64,000 nt of DNA. Origin: UBA1672 sp964587815 (GTDB taxonomy: Bacteria > Pseudomonadota > Alphaproteobacteria > Micavibrionales > Micavibrionaceae). Below are positions 8,743 to 17,663 of this stretch, piece by piece. The position numbers and the translations under genes are program-made. The DNA is taken from positions 1 through 64,000 of the forward strand of contig CAZPMH010000007.1 in the NCBI GenBank assembly GCA_964587815.1, given 5' to 3'. Positions within the stretch are counted from its first letter, which is position 1, and each line of letters opens with the position of its first letter. The notes beneath the pieces are model-generated. The model had not been told where the DNA came from, did no database searches, and was given only the letters and a program-made list of their open reading frames with translations.

Positions 8743-9507
8743 ATGGCGAAGGCAAAAAAAATAAAAAAGGGTGAGGGGTCGCAGGCATCTTTGGCGGCGG
8801 CATCGGAAAGCGTAGTTGATTTTTCCGGTCATGGTGCATCTTTGGGCGCGGCGGGCTATCGCGTTGCGAGTGACCACCCGGATAATTGTGAATTTCTTGG
8901 TGAGCCCGGTGACAGTGTTGCGATTTCCCCCGGTAAAGAGGGATTTGAATCCATGTTGGTCGGGGTCGCATGGGATAATATCAAGGTTGAAAAATCAGGC
9001 CTGTTTGGGCGGTGGTTTAAAAAGGTTGCGAAAATCGGTGTCGATTTGGACATCGGTTGTTTATACGAGATGAAGGACGGTACGCGCGGCTCTATTCAGG
9101 CGTTTGGCGAGAAGTTCGGTGATTTTAATAAGGCGCCCTATATTTCTTTATCAGGGGATGAGCGTACGGGTGATTCAGAAGGGCATGATGAATACCTGCT
9201 CGTGAATGGTGCGCACTGGAAAGACATTAAGCGCATGTTGGTTTACATCTATATTTACAAAGGTGCGCCGACATGGTCGGAAATTAAGCCGCAAGTGGTT
9301 ATTGATGTGCCCGGTGAAAATGACCTTTATGTTACTTTGAGTGCGCATGAAGATCAGCTATGCTTGTGCGCGGTGGGTGAGATTGAGAATATCCGTGACG
9401 GAATGCGATTGACGAACCGTACAGAATATTTTCCGGGGCATGAGGAAATGGATCGTGCGTTCGGGTATGGTTTGGAATGGGCGGATGGGGCGAAAAACCC
9501 GCTTTAA
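8743..9507 (+). CDS. TerA/TerD-family stress (tellurium resistance) protein
   Basis: Member of the Ter stress-protein superfamily; the layout fits the TerA-like branch. The 254-aa product opens with a lysine-rich, low-complexity tail (1-25). The family core follows: GVAWDN, the acidic VDLDIGCLYEMKDG near 100-115 (the Ca-binding LDLD-type motif of TerD folds), GDERTG, and IKRMLVYIYIYKGA. The C-terminal GHEEMDRAFGYGLEWADG is typical of TerA proteins. A strong GGGAGG site precedes the ATG. It is the first gene of a same-strand run with a Ca/Na antiporter and a TerD protein, which suggests a shared role in metal or envelope stress. Exact biochemical function is unknown for the family. Confidence 0.82.
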   Translation: MAKAKKIKKGEGSQASLAAASESVVDFSGHGASLGAAGYRVASDHPDNCEFLGEPGDSVAISPGKEGFESMLVGVAWDNIKVEKSGLFGRWFKKVAKIGVDLDIGCLYEMKDGTRGSIQAFGEKFGDFNKAPYISLSGDERTGDSEGHDEYLLVNGAHWKDIKRMLVYIYIYKGAPTWSEIKPQVVIDVPGENDLYVTLSAHEDQLCLCAVGEIENIRDGMRLTNRTEYFPGHEEMDRAFGYGLEWADGAKNPL

Positions 9508-9560
9508 CCCACTATATAGGGTAATTATTCGCGTCAAATTGAGAAACCGGAAAGTCTGAG

Positions 9561-10541
9561 ATGACCTCTCTAACATATTACGACACTACGATCCTCTCCC
9601 TTGGGGCACTTTTTCTTGGCATCGTGATGTTGATTAAAGGCGGCGGATGGTCTGTTGATGCAGCTGTTTATGTGGCGCGGCGCTTTGATATATCGCCGAT
9701 GGTTGTAGGTTTTACGATTATTGCTTTCGGTACTTCACTTCCTGAATTGATTGTTTCTGTCTTTGCAAACCTGCAAGGCTCGCCCGGCATAGCGCTCGGT
9801 AATGTCTTGGGATCTAACATTGCGAATATCCTTTTGGTTTTGGGGGTTACGGCGTTGTTTACGCCGCTGGTTGCCGCTTTTTCGAAAGCTTTACTTCGAG
9901 ATCTTATTATGATGTTTTTTGCAACCGTTCTTTTGACCGGATTGCTTTATTACGGCGAAATTTCACGATTGTTTGCCTTTGTTATGCTTTTGATTCTGGC
10001 GGGTTATGTTTTGTTGCAATATATGACGAGCAGTGAAGATGAATTTGACGAAGAAGAGCTTGAAGGCGGGGCGTTTGCTTCGGATAAGTTGGCTTATTGC
10101 ACATTGCTTCTCGGGCTTTTGGCGATTGCAATCGGAGCGGAATTTCTGGTTCGCGGGGCGAAGATCAGTGCAGGTTTAATCGGTGTGCCTGAGTCTGTTA
10201 TCGCCCTGAGTCTTATCGCTTTCGGTACCTCTTTGCCCGAATTATCGACCAGTATTATTGCCGCGCGCAAAGGGCAGACGGGTATGGTGATCGGTAATAT
10301 TATCGGCTCTAACGTATTCAATATCTTGATGATTATCGGTGTTGCGGCGCTTATCCTTCCGATTGAGCAGGGTGGTTTTGAAAGGCAACTCGCAACATTT
10401 GACGTTTGGGTGACGCTTGCGGTATCTGTTGTTCTTATGGGTGTGTTGTTTAAATTCGCAAAAATTGACAAGGTCGTGGGCGGCTTGTTCTTCTTGTCTT
10501 ATGTTTTGTATAATATTTATATTTACGCAACGAATATGTGA
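9561..10541 (+). CDS. calcium/sodium antiporter (CaxA/YrbG family)
   Basis: Inner-membrane K-independent Ca/Na exchanger of the CaCA superfamily. The 326-aa protein shows the defining internal duplication. Repeat 1 has FGTSLPEL (56-63) and GNVLGSNIAN (80-89). Repeat 2 has FGTSLPEL (221-228) and GNIIGSNVFN (245-254). The conserved E and N residues of these alpha repeats bind the cation. An acidic cytoplasmic loop (SSEDEFDEEELE, about 158-169) separates the halves. It lies 53 nt after the TerA-like gene and 61 nt before the TerD gene, all on the same strand. That pairs a Ca transporter with proteins whose family binds Ca. Confidence 0.92.
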   Translation: MTSLTYYDTTILSLGALFLGIVMLIKGGGWSVDAAVYVARRFDISPMVVGFTIIAFGTSLPELIVSVFANLQGSPGIALGNVLGSNIANILLVLGVTALFTPLVAAFSKALLRDLIMMFFATVLLTGLLYYGEISRLFAFVMLLILAGYVLLQYMTSSEDEFDEEELEGGAFASDKLAYCTLLLGLLAIAIGAEFLVRGAKISAGLIGVPESVIALSLIAFGTSLPELSTSIIAARKGQTGMVIGNIIGSNVFNILMIIGVAALILPIEQGGFERQLATFDVWVTLAVSVVLMGVLFKFAKIDKVVGGLFFLSYVLYNIYIYATNM

Positions 10542-10602
10542 TAGCGTGTTTTTTAGCGTTTATGAGCCACGTATAGATGATTTCGTGAGGAGCGAATAGA
10601 GT

Positions 10603-11238
10603 ATGTCTGATATTTTTGACCCGGTCTATGATGTTGAAGTCGAGGTTTCCGACAATAAAATCAACAAGGGTGATAACATTAACTTGTTGTCGAAAGACCC
10701 GACGTTAAACAATCTTATTGTCGGTGTTGGTTGGCAGTTGAACGCGTTTGATGCTGACACACTGGATCTTGATATTAGTTGTTTTTTGCTCAACAAAGAC
10801 GGCAAGACGCGCGTTGATGACGATTTTGTATTTTATAATAACTTGGAAGCCTGTGATGGCGCGATCGTTCATAACGGTGATAATCTAACCGGGGCAGGTG
10901 ACGGTGACGATGAAACGATCTCTGTTGATCTGAACGGTATTCCCTATGATGTGATTAAGGTGATGTTTGTTTTTTCAATCTATCGCGGTGATGAAAAAGA
11001 GCAAACCATGTCAAAAGTGCGTAGTCCTTATATTCGTTTGATGAATGCGTCCAACGGGCAGGAATTGTTGCGTTATGACGTGAGTGAGGATGTCGTTGAT
11101 GTTCAGGAAACGGGTATGATGGTTGCATCGCTAAATCGTGAAGGTCCGAAGTGGCATTTTGAAGCGTTGGGTGAGCCCGTTGAAGGTGGGCTAGCCAAAA
11201 TTGCAACAGAGTACGATATTATCGTTCACACAGGTTAA
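10603..11238 (+). CDS. TerD-family protein
   Basis: TerD-domain stress protein, 211 aa, cytoplasmic. The family's key elements are present in order: GVGWQLN, LDLDISCFLLNKDG (about 57-70), FYNNLEA, the glycine/aspartate loop HNGDNLTGAGDGDDE, VDLNGIPYDVIKVMFV, and the C-terminal KWHFEALGEPVEGGL. The acidic loops match the residues that bind two Ca ions in characterised TerD domains. GAGGAG precedes the ATG. The gene closes the TerA-antiporter-TerD run and ends 18 nt before the stop of a convergent acidic ORF. Role in tellurite resistance as such is not implied. Confidence 0.9.
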   Translation: MSDIFDPVYDVEVEVSDNKINKGDNINLLSKDPTLNNLIVGVGWQLNAFDADTLDLDISCFLLNKDGKTRVDDDFVFYNNLEACDGAIVHNGDNLTGAGDGDDETISVDLNGIPYDVIKVMFVFSIYRGDEKEQTMSKVRSPYIRLMNASNGQELLRYDVSEDVVDVQETGMMVASLNREGPKWHFEALGEPVEGGLAKIATEYDIIVHTG

Positions 11239-11256
11239 GGGCAGGATAAAACGGGA

Positions 11257-11802
11257 TTAGTTTTTCATTCCCATTGAGATTCCTTTTTGCTCAACCTTGA
11301 AGCCTTTTTTACCGACGCGTCCGCGTCTTCCGCGTCCACCACGTTTTTTGTCGGTTAAGTCTTGTTCAATCAGTTCGTCAATATTGGGGAGCTCGCCCAT
11401 TTGAAGCGCGCCGATGCAGGAGCAGAAAAACTCACACCCACGCTCGCCCCAGCTGTGAATTTTATTTTTATAATCTTCGTTTTTAACGTTCATCAGTGTT
11501 GATGACCAGATTTCATCTTTTGACGGGAGAAAGCGCATGAGCAAAATTTGTTCGGGGCCGCTGTCCATCATGCCGCCGCCATCTTCGTCTTCATCGCTTT
11601 CTGTGTCTTCATCGTAGAGGAATTGGATTTCGGCTTCGACGTCTGCTGCACCGGGTCCGACCCTGACTTCTGCGCTGCATGTTATGCCTTGTTCCGTGTC
11701 ATGTAAAAACCACGGCCGCGTTTCGTAGGGTGATAAAATGTGACCTACGCCCAGTTTTTCCATGAGTTCTTGATATTCAACACGCATTGTAAGATAATAC
11801 AC
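11257..11802 (-). CDS. hypothetical acidic/basic two-part protein
   Basis: Not recognised. The 181-aa product has a folded-looking N-terminal half containing an acidic loop (DEDTESDEDEDGGG, about residues 65-78). A helical region with three cysteines (CEFFCSC) follows, then a basic C-terminus with RGGRGRRGR and several lysines. The acidic loop could bind divalent cations and the basic tail could bind nucleic acid or membrane; both are inference. Two starts are possible: GTG at 11802, which has GGAAG at about 9-nt spacing, and ATG at 11787 (MRVEYQELMEKLG). It is convergent with TerD and may belong to that stress module. Confidence 0.72.
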   Translation of the reverse strand: MYYLTMRVEYQELMEKLGVGHILSPYETRPWFLHDTEQGITCSAEVRVGPGAADVEAEIQFLYDEDTESDEDEDGGGMMDSGPEQILLMRFLPSKDEIWSSTLMNVKNEDYKNKIHSWGERGCEFFCSCIGALQMGELPNIDELIEQDLTDKKRGGRGRRGRVGKKGFKVEQKGISMGMKN

Positions 11803-11928
11803 TCTATTCGTCTTCCATGAATATAAAAAATTATATTTTATATAAATTTTAATTCTCTCGTGTGATCTTAGATGTTGTAGCGCTTGTCTTTGCGTTTTTC
11901 GTGTGTTGTTGAGAGCAAAAGCAGATTT

Positions 11929-13014
11929 ATGGTTTTGAGATTCAAATTCTTCTTTGTGTTTATGATGCTTGCGCTGTTCATATTGGCGAGGCCGTACGCC
12001 TCTTTGGCTGAGGATCTCGCTGAAACGGGTGTTAATGTTCCTTTCGATGTTAGTGTCGTGGACGAGGCTACGATGCAGGCGGATGACGTGACTTTATCAC
12101 TTTGGGGTATTGAAAAAATCTCGAATAAAACGATGTTGCTCAACCTAAAAGCGCGTAAGGCGTTAGACGCGGTTATCGGCGGTGCGCCGGTTCTTTGTGA
12201 TGTTACGGGCGGTGATGATAGCAGCCTGACCGTGCAGTGTACGAACAGCCAGAATAAAGATTTGAGCCTGTTTTTGCTTCAACAGGGGTTTGTTCACGTC
12301 AATCGTGCCGCTGTTAAAGGTACAATTTATGAAAAGCCTTATGTTGAGGCTGAAAACGTTGCCTATACCAATAAGCGCGGCGTTTGGGAGAAGGATGTTC
12401 AGGAGTTGTTGCAGGATAATCAGCAAAAAGAAAGATACTTTGCTATCCTGACATTTGTTGTGATTACCCTTTTCACGCTTGTTTTATGTATCATTGCGTT
12501 GTTGGTTGCCCGTCGTTTTGCAGGGGTTATTGATGTTCAGAACAAAACGATCGATTTTGCTGAGCGTGAGCGCGAGCTTAAAATTCGTGAGAAAAGCGTT
12601 TTGGCGTCGATGATTTTCTCAGAAATACGTGAGAATAAAGATAAAATCGATGCCTATATATTAATTTATGAGGATGGGCTGGCATCATTGCAGGATGAGA
12701 CAAAGACGCCTGATTATAAGATTATGGGTGGTGATACCTTCCAGAAGCAACCTTCCTTAAGCCGCAGTGTATTCGATGGAAATACGCATAAGCTCGATTT
12801 GCTTGGCTCGCAATTTGCGAGTGATTTGATTCATTATTACGCCCGTATAAAGACCAGCCCCGATTACAAGGAAATTAGCGCGGATGAGGACATCGAAAAA
12901 GTGCGTGCTTTGTTCAAAACGTCCATAGATAATGCGATAAAAATGCGTGAAATGTCTATTGCGCTTTCTGCTTCGTTCGTTGAGCAGGGCCTTATCCGCG
13001 AAATACATTCTTAA
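11929..13014 (+). CDS. membrane protein with degenerate staphylococcal-nuclease-like domain
   Basis: The 361-aa product (from ATG 11929) has a signal peptide (about 1-25, ending ASLAE). A periplasmic domain of about 120 residues resembles the SNase fold: LSLWGIEKI...ARKAL, then LLQQGFVHVNR and a YVEAENVAYTNKRGVWEKD ending. One transmembrane helix follows (about 170-190), then a charged coiled-coil region facing the cytoplasm. In active SNases the sequence after the first strand reads roughly R-L-x-GID-TPE, and the next block supplies a second arginine. Here the matching positions read GIEKIS and lack that arginine, so catalysis is unlikely. An upstream in-frame TTG at 11884 would add 15 residues. 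Convergent with xseA. Confidence 0.75.
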   Translation: MVLRFKFFFVFMMLALFILARPYASLAEDLAETGVNVPFDVSVVDEATMQADDVTLSLWGIEKISNKTMLLNLKARKALDAVIGGAPVLCDVTGGDDSSLTVQCTNSQNKDLSLFLLQQGFVHVNRAAVKGTIYEKPYVEAENVAYTNKRGVWEKDVQELLQDNQQKERYFAILTFVVITLFTLVLCIIALLVARRFAGVIDVQNKTIDFAERERELKIREKSVLASMIFSEIRENKDKIDAYILIYEDGLASLQDETKTPDYKIMGGDTFQKQPSLSRSVFDGNTHKLDLLGSQFASDLIHYYARIKTSPDYKEISADEDIEKVRALFKTSIDNAIKMREMSIALSASFVEQGLIREIHS

Positions 13015-13026
13015 GATTCGCGCGTT

Positions 13027-14592
13027 TTAAAACAGATTGCCTTGGGTTTCTGTTTTGACTGGGCTGCTTTTTTTCTTTTCCGATGTTACGGCGGTTGCCG
13101 GTTTTTCTTTTGCTTGTGCCTTTTTGTCCGTTATACGTGCCCCCAGTTTTTGATTGTCCTTAAATTGAAGAATAACATTTTGGTTTTCATTCAGCGCATC
13201 AGGCTTTGCGATGGGGGTGCCTTGTTCATTGCGGATCACCACGAAGCCGCGTTGCAGGACGTTTTCGAAAGAGAGTAGCTCCAGTTTTTCAGTATGCCTT
13301 TGCAGTTTTGAATGCTGATCTTTCAAGACTTGCGTGATTGCTCTATTGAGCTTTTCACCGGTTTGCTTTGTGTCGCGTTGTGCGTTTTTGAGCGCGTTTG
13401 ACGGAGCCTTTAAGTTGCTGGCTTGAACGAGCAGGCGGTTTTTTCGCGCCGTCATAATATTGTTAAACGCTGTATCACATTTGTTGGCGATTAGGTTCAG
13501 TTTCTGTTCTTTTGCTGTGATGTTTTGGCGTGGATGGGAGAGTTTTGCACCGATTTTTGTAAAGCTTTCACGCTTATTTATAATCAGGCTTTTGAGTGCG
13601 CTATCCACCCTTTCACTTGCGCGGTCGAGGTTTTGTACCTTTAGTTCGAGCAGGCGTTCGGGAGAGCCTAACCGCGCTGCTGCGTTTTCGATTCGTTGGC
13701 GGTTGTCACGTATCATGCGGGTTGTCGCGCTAAAAAGGCGCTGCCCGTCATCAGCGACCTGTGCCATTAAGTTGAGGCGTACGGGTACGGCTATTTCTGC
13801 GGCGCCTGTCGGGGTTGGGGCGCGTGCATCGGCGGCGTAATCGATTAAGGTCGTATCGGTTTCGTGACCGACAGCCGAGATGAGTGGAATTTTAGAATTT
13901 GCAGTGGCGCGCACCACGTTTTCTTCATTAAACGCCATGAGGTCTTCGAGTGAGCCACCGCCGCGCGCGACGATTATAATATCAGGGCGATGCGTTTCAG
14001 GTAATTGATTGAAGCCGTCGATCGCTTTGGTTATTTCTTCGGCCGCGCCCTCGCCTTGCACTTTTACAGGCCAAAGCAAGACATGGCGCGGAAAACGATC
14101 ATCCAAACGGTGGAGGATGTCGCGGATAACGGCACCTGTGGGAGATGTTACAACGCCGATGCGTTCAGGTAAAAACGGGAGCGGTTGTTTTCTTTCGGGA
14201 TCAAAAATGCCCTCTGCGGCCAGTTTTTTCTTGCGTGCTTCAAGCATTTTTAAGAGTGCACCTTCTCCTGCGAGTTCCATCGACTCGATCACGAGCTGGT
14301 ATTTTGAGCTGCCCGGGTAGGTCGTCATTTTGCCTGTGCAAATCACTTCCAGACCTTCTTCTGGCCTTATTGACAGGCGAGAAAGCATGCCTTTCCAGCA
14401 CACGGCATCAATTACTGATTTATCGTCTTTTAGTGAAGAATACATATGCCCGGATTTCGGGATGGAGACGCGAGAGAGCTCGCCGCGGACACGTACACGC
14501 CCGAAGGTCTCTTCCACCGTGCGTTTGACGGAGAAGGCCAATTCGGAAACGCTGAATTCCGGAATATTGGTTAGGCTGGTTTGTTCACTCAT
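13027..14592 (-). CDS. xseA: exodeoxyribonuclease VII large subunit
   Basis: Catalytic large subunit of ExoVII, which degrades single-stranded DNA from both ends in a complex with XseB. The 521-aa protein begins MSEQTSLTNIPEFSVSELAF, with the OB-fold domain (VRGELSRVS...GHMYSSLKD) at about 30-110. The nuclease core follows, with VVTSPTGAVIRDI, VARGGGSLEDLMAFN and ISAVGHETDTTLIDYAADARAP. A long coiled coil comes next, then the C-terminal barrel part VLQRGFVVIRNEQG and a lysine-rich tail of about 45 residues ending ETQGNLF. The frame stays open upstream for 56 more codons, but the family start and spacing fix the start at 14592. It is divergent from putA across 60 nt. Confidence 0.96.
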   Translation of the reverse strand: MSEQTSLTNIPEFSVSELAFSVKRTVEETFGRVRVRGELSRVSIPKSGHMYSSLKDDKSVIDAVCWKGMLSRLSIRPEEGLEVICTGKMTTYPGSSKYQLVIESMELAGEGALLKMLEARKKKLAAEGIFDPERKQPLPFLPERIGVVTSPTGAVIRDILHRLDDRFPRHVLLWPVKVQGEGAAEEITKAIDGFNQLPETHRPDIIIVARGGGSLEDLMAFNEENVVRATANSKIPLISAVGHETDTTLIDYAADARAPTPTGAAEIAVPVRLNLMAQVADDGQRLFSATTRMIRDNRQRIENAAARLGSPERLLELKVQNLDRASERVDSALKSLIINKRESFTKIGAKLSHPRQNITAKEQKLNLIANKCDTAFNNIMTARKNRLLVQASNLKAPSNALKNAQRDTKQTGEKLNRAITQVLKDQHSKLQRHTEKLELLSFENVLQRGFVVIRNEQGTPIAKPDALNENQNVILQFKDNQKLGARITDKKAQAKEKPATAVTSEKKKSSPVKTETQGNLF

Positions 14593-14637
14593 GTTGCGTA
14601 TATTAGGTGTAAAAAACGCGAAATGCCAGCATGATTG

Positions 14638-14646
14638 TGATATAAT
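14638..14646 (+). promoter_or_regulatory. extended -10 promoter of putA (predicts leaderless mRNA)
   Basis: TGATATAAT is a perfect extended -10 (TGn plus TATAAT). The last T is 6 nt before the putA ATG at 14653, so transcription should start at or within a base or two of the start codon. No Shine-Dalgarno sequence and no good -35 are seen, as expected for an extended -10 promoter driving leaderless mRNA. Confidence 0.6.
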
Positions 14647-14652
14647 CTGCGC

Positions 14653-17643
14653 ATGATATATCCCTTTTCGAAGTTTCTTTATACCCATGAAAACGATGTG
14701 ATATCGGACATTCTTCGTGATCTTGATTGGCCTGATGATTTGGCGCGTCGTGTCGAACAAGATGCTGTTGATCTTGTGACAAAATGCCGAAATGCAAAAG
14801 GACGCGGCGGCCAGTTGGAGGCGTTTTTGCAGGAGTTCTCACTGAATACGGATGAGGGGCTGGCGATGATGTGTTTGGCTGAGGCGCTGCTCCGTATCCC
14901 TGACGGAGAGACGGCAAATGCGCTTATTCGTGACAAGGTGGTGGCGGCCAACTGGCTGCAAAAGCAAGGTGAGGGTTCTAAAGATTGGATGGCGAAAGCC
15001 GCAGGCTTTGGCATGGCGATTACGCGTAAAACACTGGACAGTTCGCTTTCCCGATTGGGCGAGCCTGTTATTCGCGAGGCGATGATTAAGGCGATGCAGT
15101 TGATGGGGCGCCAGTTTGTTTTAGGCACTGATATTCAGGATGCGCTTTCACACGCTCGGCAGTGGGAGCGGCAGGGCTATCGCATGTCATACGATATGTT
15201 GGGGGAAGGGGCGCGTGATGCGTCAACTGCGGCCGACTATTTTGAGATGTACGCCTCTGCTATTGATGCTGTTGCGGCCAAAAATGGTCAATCAGAGGGC
15301 GTCGGCGCGGGAGTTTCCGTTAAGTTGAGCGCTTTGCATCCGCGTTATGAATATGCACAAAAAGAACGGTGCGTTCCTGCTTTGGTGGATGCGCTTGAGG
15401 CATTGGCGGTTCAGGCGGCGTCACATAATATGCCTTTAACAATGGATGCAGAGGAAGTTAATCGGCTTGATCTTTCGATTGAGATCTTCGAACAAGTTCT
15501 GTCTTCGGAAAAGTTGGATGGTTGGGACGGTTTTGGTCTGGCGGTGCAGGCTTATCAAAAACGTGCGGTGCCCTTAATCTCTTACGTGGCAGAGTTGGCC
15601 AGAGAAAAAAAGAAGCGCATTCAGATCCGGCTGGTTAAGGGGGCGTATTGGGATACTGAAATCAAGCACGCGCAAGTTCACGGCTATCCTGATTACCCTG
15701 TTTATACGCGTAAAGAGAATACGGATGTTTGTTATTTGCGTTGTGTGCAAGAGATGTTGGGAGCGGATGATGTCGTCTACCCGATGTTTGCAACACATAA
15801 CGCCCATAGTATTGCTGCTGTACGTGCGATGGCGCAAGGTAAGCCATACGAGTTTCAACGGTTGCACGGAATGGGAGAATCGCTTTACGCGCAAATCATA
15901 GATGAAGAGGATGTGAGGTGCAGTGTATATGCCCCTGTCGGGCCGCATCGCGATTTGCTGCCTTATCTTGTGCGGCGGTTGTTGGAGAACGGAGCGAATT
16001 CTTCCTTTGTTAACCAGATGTTGGATTCCTCCCTATCGGCTGAGGAGCTTGTAAAAGACCCTGTGCGCTTGGTGCAATCAAATGATGACCATCAGCACCC
16101 CAAGATTCCGTTGCCCGCGGATATATTTGCGCCGCGCCGCGTTAATTCGAGGGGGCTTGATCTCGACGCGCCTTTTTATAGTCATAAAGTCATTGATTAT
16201 ATTAAAGAAAACGCTTCTGATATGTCGGCCTTTTCATTGGTTGAGGGTAAACGTTTTGATGAGATTGATGAGCGCTTTATCGATCGTAGTTTTAAGGCGG
16301 GTGCGGCTGAATTCAAGCGTTGGAATGCGGCTGATGTGTCAGAGCGGGCAACCAAAATAGAGGCTTTTGCCGATCTGTTAGAAGATCAGCGCGATATGTT
16401 GATGTCTGTTCTTGTGTATGAGGCAGGAAAAACAATTCCCGATGCTGTCGATGAGTTGCGTGAGGCTGTTGATTTTTGTCGCTATTACGCGATGCAAGCA
16501 CGGACAATTTTTGATGAAGACGGCATTCTGATGCCTGGTTATACAGGGGAGGAAAATCGCCTGACGATGGAGGGGCGCGGGGTTTTTGTTTGTATTTCAC
16601 CCTGGAACTTCCCGCTGGCGATCTTTACTGGTCAGATTGTTGCTGCTCTTCTGGCGGGTAACTGCGTAATTGCAAAGCCGGCCACTCAAACACGCGCAAT
16701 TGCGACACGTACGGTTGAGCTTATGCATAAAGCAGGTGTACCAGAAAAGGCTGTTCAGTTGTTGTTAGGTGATGGCGCGTATGGCGGGAAAATTGTCTCT
16801 CATGAGGCTGTAGCAGGGGTGGCGTTTACAGGGTCGACGCAGACGGCCAAACGTATTCAAAAGGCCTTGGCGGAATCCAACCCCTCGATTGTTCCGTTTA
16901 TTGCAGAGACAGGTGGGCAGAACGCGATGATTGTTGATAGTTCTGCCTTGCCAGAGCAGGTGGTTGACGATGTGATTCTTAGTGCATTCGGCTCCGCGGG
17001 GCAGCGCTGTTCTGCGCTCAGAGTGCTCTGTGTGCAAGATGATGTGGCTGATCGTGTATTAAGCCTTTTAAGTGGGGCGATGGATGAAATTGTTGTTGCT
17101 GAGTCACATAATTTATCGGCCGATATCGGCCGCATCATTGATGATGGTGCTAAAGACAGCCTTGTTTCGCATGTCGAATACCTTGATAAGAACGCGAGGT
17201 TGCTGAAGCGCTGCGCTATTGATGATGGTTTACCCAATGATAGCCGATACTTTGCCCCTGCCGCTTATGAAATTGAAAGTTTGCAGCTTCTGAAAGGGGA
17301 GGTGTTCGGGCCTATTCTTCATATCTTGCGTTACAAGGCGCGTGAGTTGGATGCGCTTATTGAGCAAATTAATGCGCAAGGCTTTGGTCTGACGTTTGGT
17401 GTCCATAGCCGTATTGAGAATAAGCAAAAGACGCTCGCGCGGAAAATTCGCGCGGGTAATGTTTATGTCAATCGTTCAATTATCGGCGCTGTTGTCGGCG
17501 TTCAGCCATTTGGTGGGATGGGGCTCTCCGGAACTGGGCCTAAGGCCGGGGGGCCTCATTATTTGCACGCGTTTGCAACGGAAAAGCATGTCAGCATAGA
17601 CACGACCGCATCGGGTGGTAACGCCAGCCTTGTTTCCCTGTAA
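14653..17643 (+). CDS. putA: bifunctional proline dehydrogenase / P5C dehydrogenase
   Basis: Oxidises proline to glutamate in two steps: FAD-linked proline dehydrogenase, then NAD-linked P5C (glutamate semialdehyde) dehydrogenase. The 996-aa protein has the proline dehydrogenase barrel in its N-terminal half (LSALHPRYE, MDAEEVNRLDLS, RLVKGAYWDTEIKHAQ, YAPVGPHRDLLPYLVRRLLE). The aldehyde dehydrogenase is in the second half, with NFPLAIFTGQ, FTGSTQTAK, the catalytic glutamate in ETGGQNAM and the catalytic cysteine C786 in SAGQRCSAL. It lacks the N-terminal DNA-binding domain of enteric PutA, so it is enzymatic only and does not repress itself. Product glutamate can feed the large glutamate dehydrogenase in this window. 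Confidence 0.97.
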   Translation: MIYPFSKFLYTHENDVISDILRDLDWPDDLARRVEQDAVDLVTKCRNAKGRGGQLEAFLQEFSLNTDEGLAMMCLAEALLRIPDGETANALIRDKVVAANWLQKQGEGSKDWMAKAAGFGMAITRKTLDSSLSRLGEPVIREAMIKAMQLMGRQFVLGTDIQDALSHARQWERQGYRMSYDMLGEGARDASTAADYFEMYASAIDAVAAKNGQSEGVGAGVSVKLSALHPRYEYAQKERCVPALVDALEALAVQAASHNMPLTMDAEEVNRLDLSIEIFEQVLSSEKLDGWDGFGLAVQAYQKRAVPLISYVAELAREKKKRIQIRLVKGAYWDTEIKHAQVHGYPDYPVYTRKENTDVCYLRCVQEMLGADDVVYPMFATHNAHSIAAVRAMAQGKPYEFQRLHGMGESLYAQIIDEEDVRCSVYAPVGPHRDLLPYLVRRLLENGANSSFVNQMLDSSLSAEELVKDPVRLVQSNDDHQHPKIPLPADIFAPRRVNSRGLDLDAPFYSHKVIDYIKENASDMSAFSLVEGKRFDEIDERFIDRSFKAGAAEFKRWNAADVSERATKIEAFADLLEDQRDMLMSVLVYEAGKTIPDAVDELREAVDFCRYYAMQARTIFDEDGILMPGYTGEENRLTMEGRGVFVCISPWNFPLAIFTGQIVAALLAGNCVIAKPATQTRAIATRTVELMHKAGVPEKAVQLLLGDGAYGGKIVSHEAVAGVAFTGSTQTAKRIQKALAESNPSIVPFIAETGGQNAMIVDSSALPEQVVDDVILSAFGSAGQRCSALRVLCVQDDVADRVLSLLSGAMDEIVVAESHNLSADIGRIIDDGAKDSLVSHVEYLDKNARLLKRCAIDDGLPNDSRYFAPAAYEIESLQLLKGEVFGPILHILRYKARELDALIEQINAQGFGLTFGVHSRIENKQKTLARKIRAGNVYVNRSIIGAVVGVQPFGGMGLSGTGPKAGGPHYLHAFATEKHVSIDTTASGGNASLVSL

Positions 17644-17663
17644 CTTTTATAATTGCGAGCTTT

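Noticed and set aside
14593..14760. 56-codon upstream extension of xseA
   Set aside because: The frame is open, but the extension has no family resemblance and covers the putA promoter and the putA start. MSEQTSLTNIPEF at 14592 is the normal XseA N-terminus.
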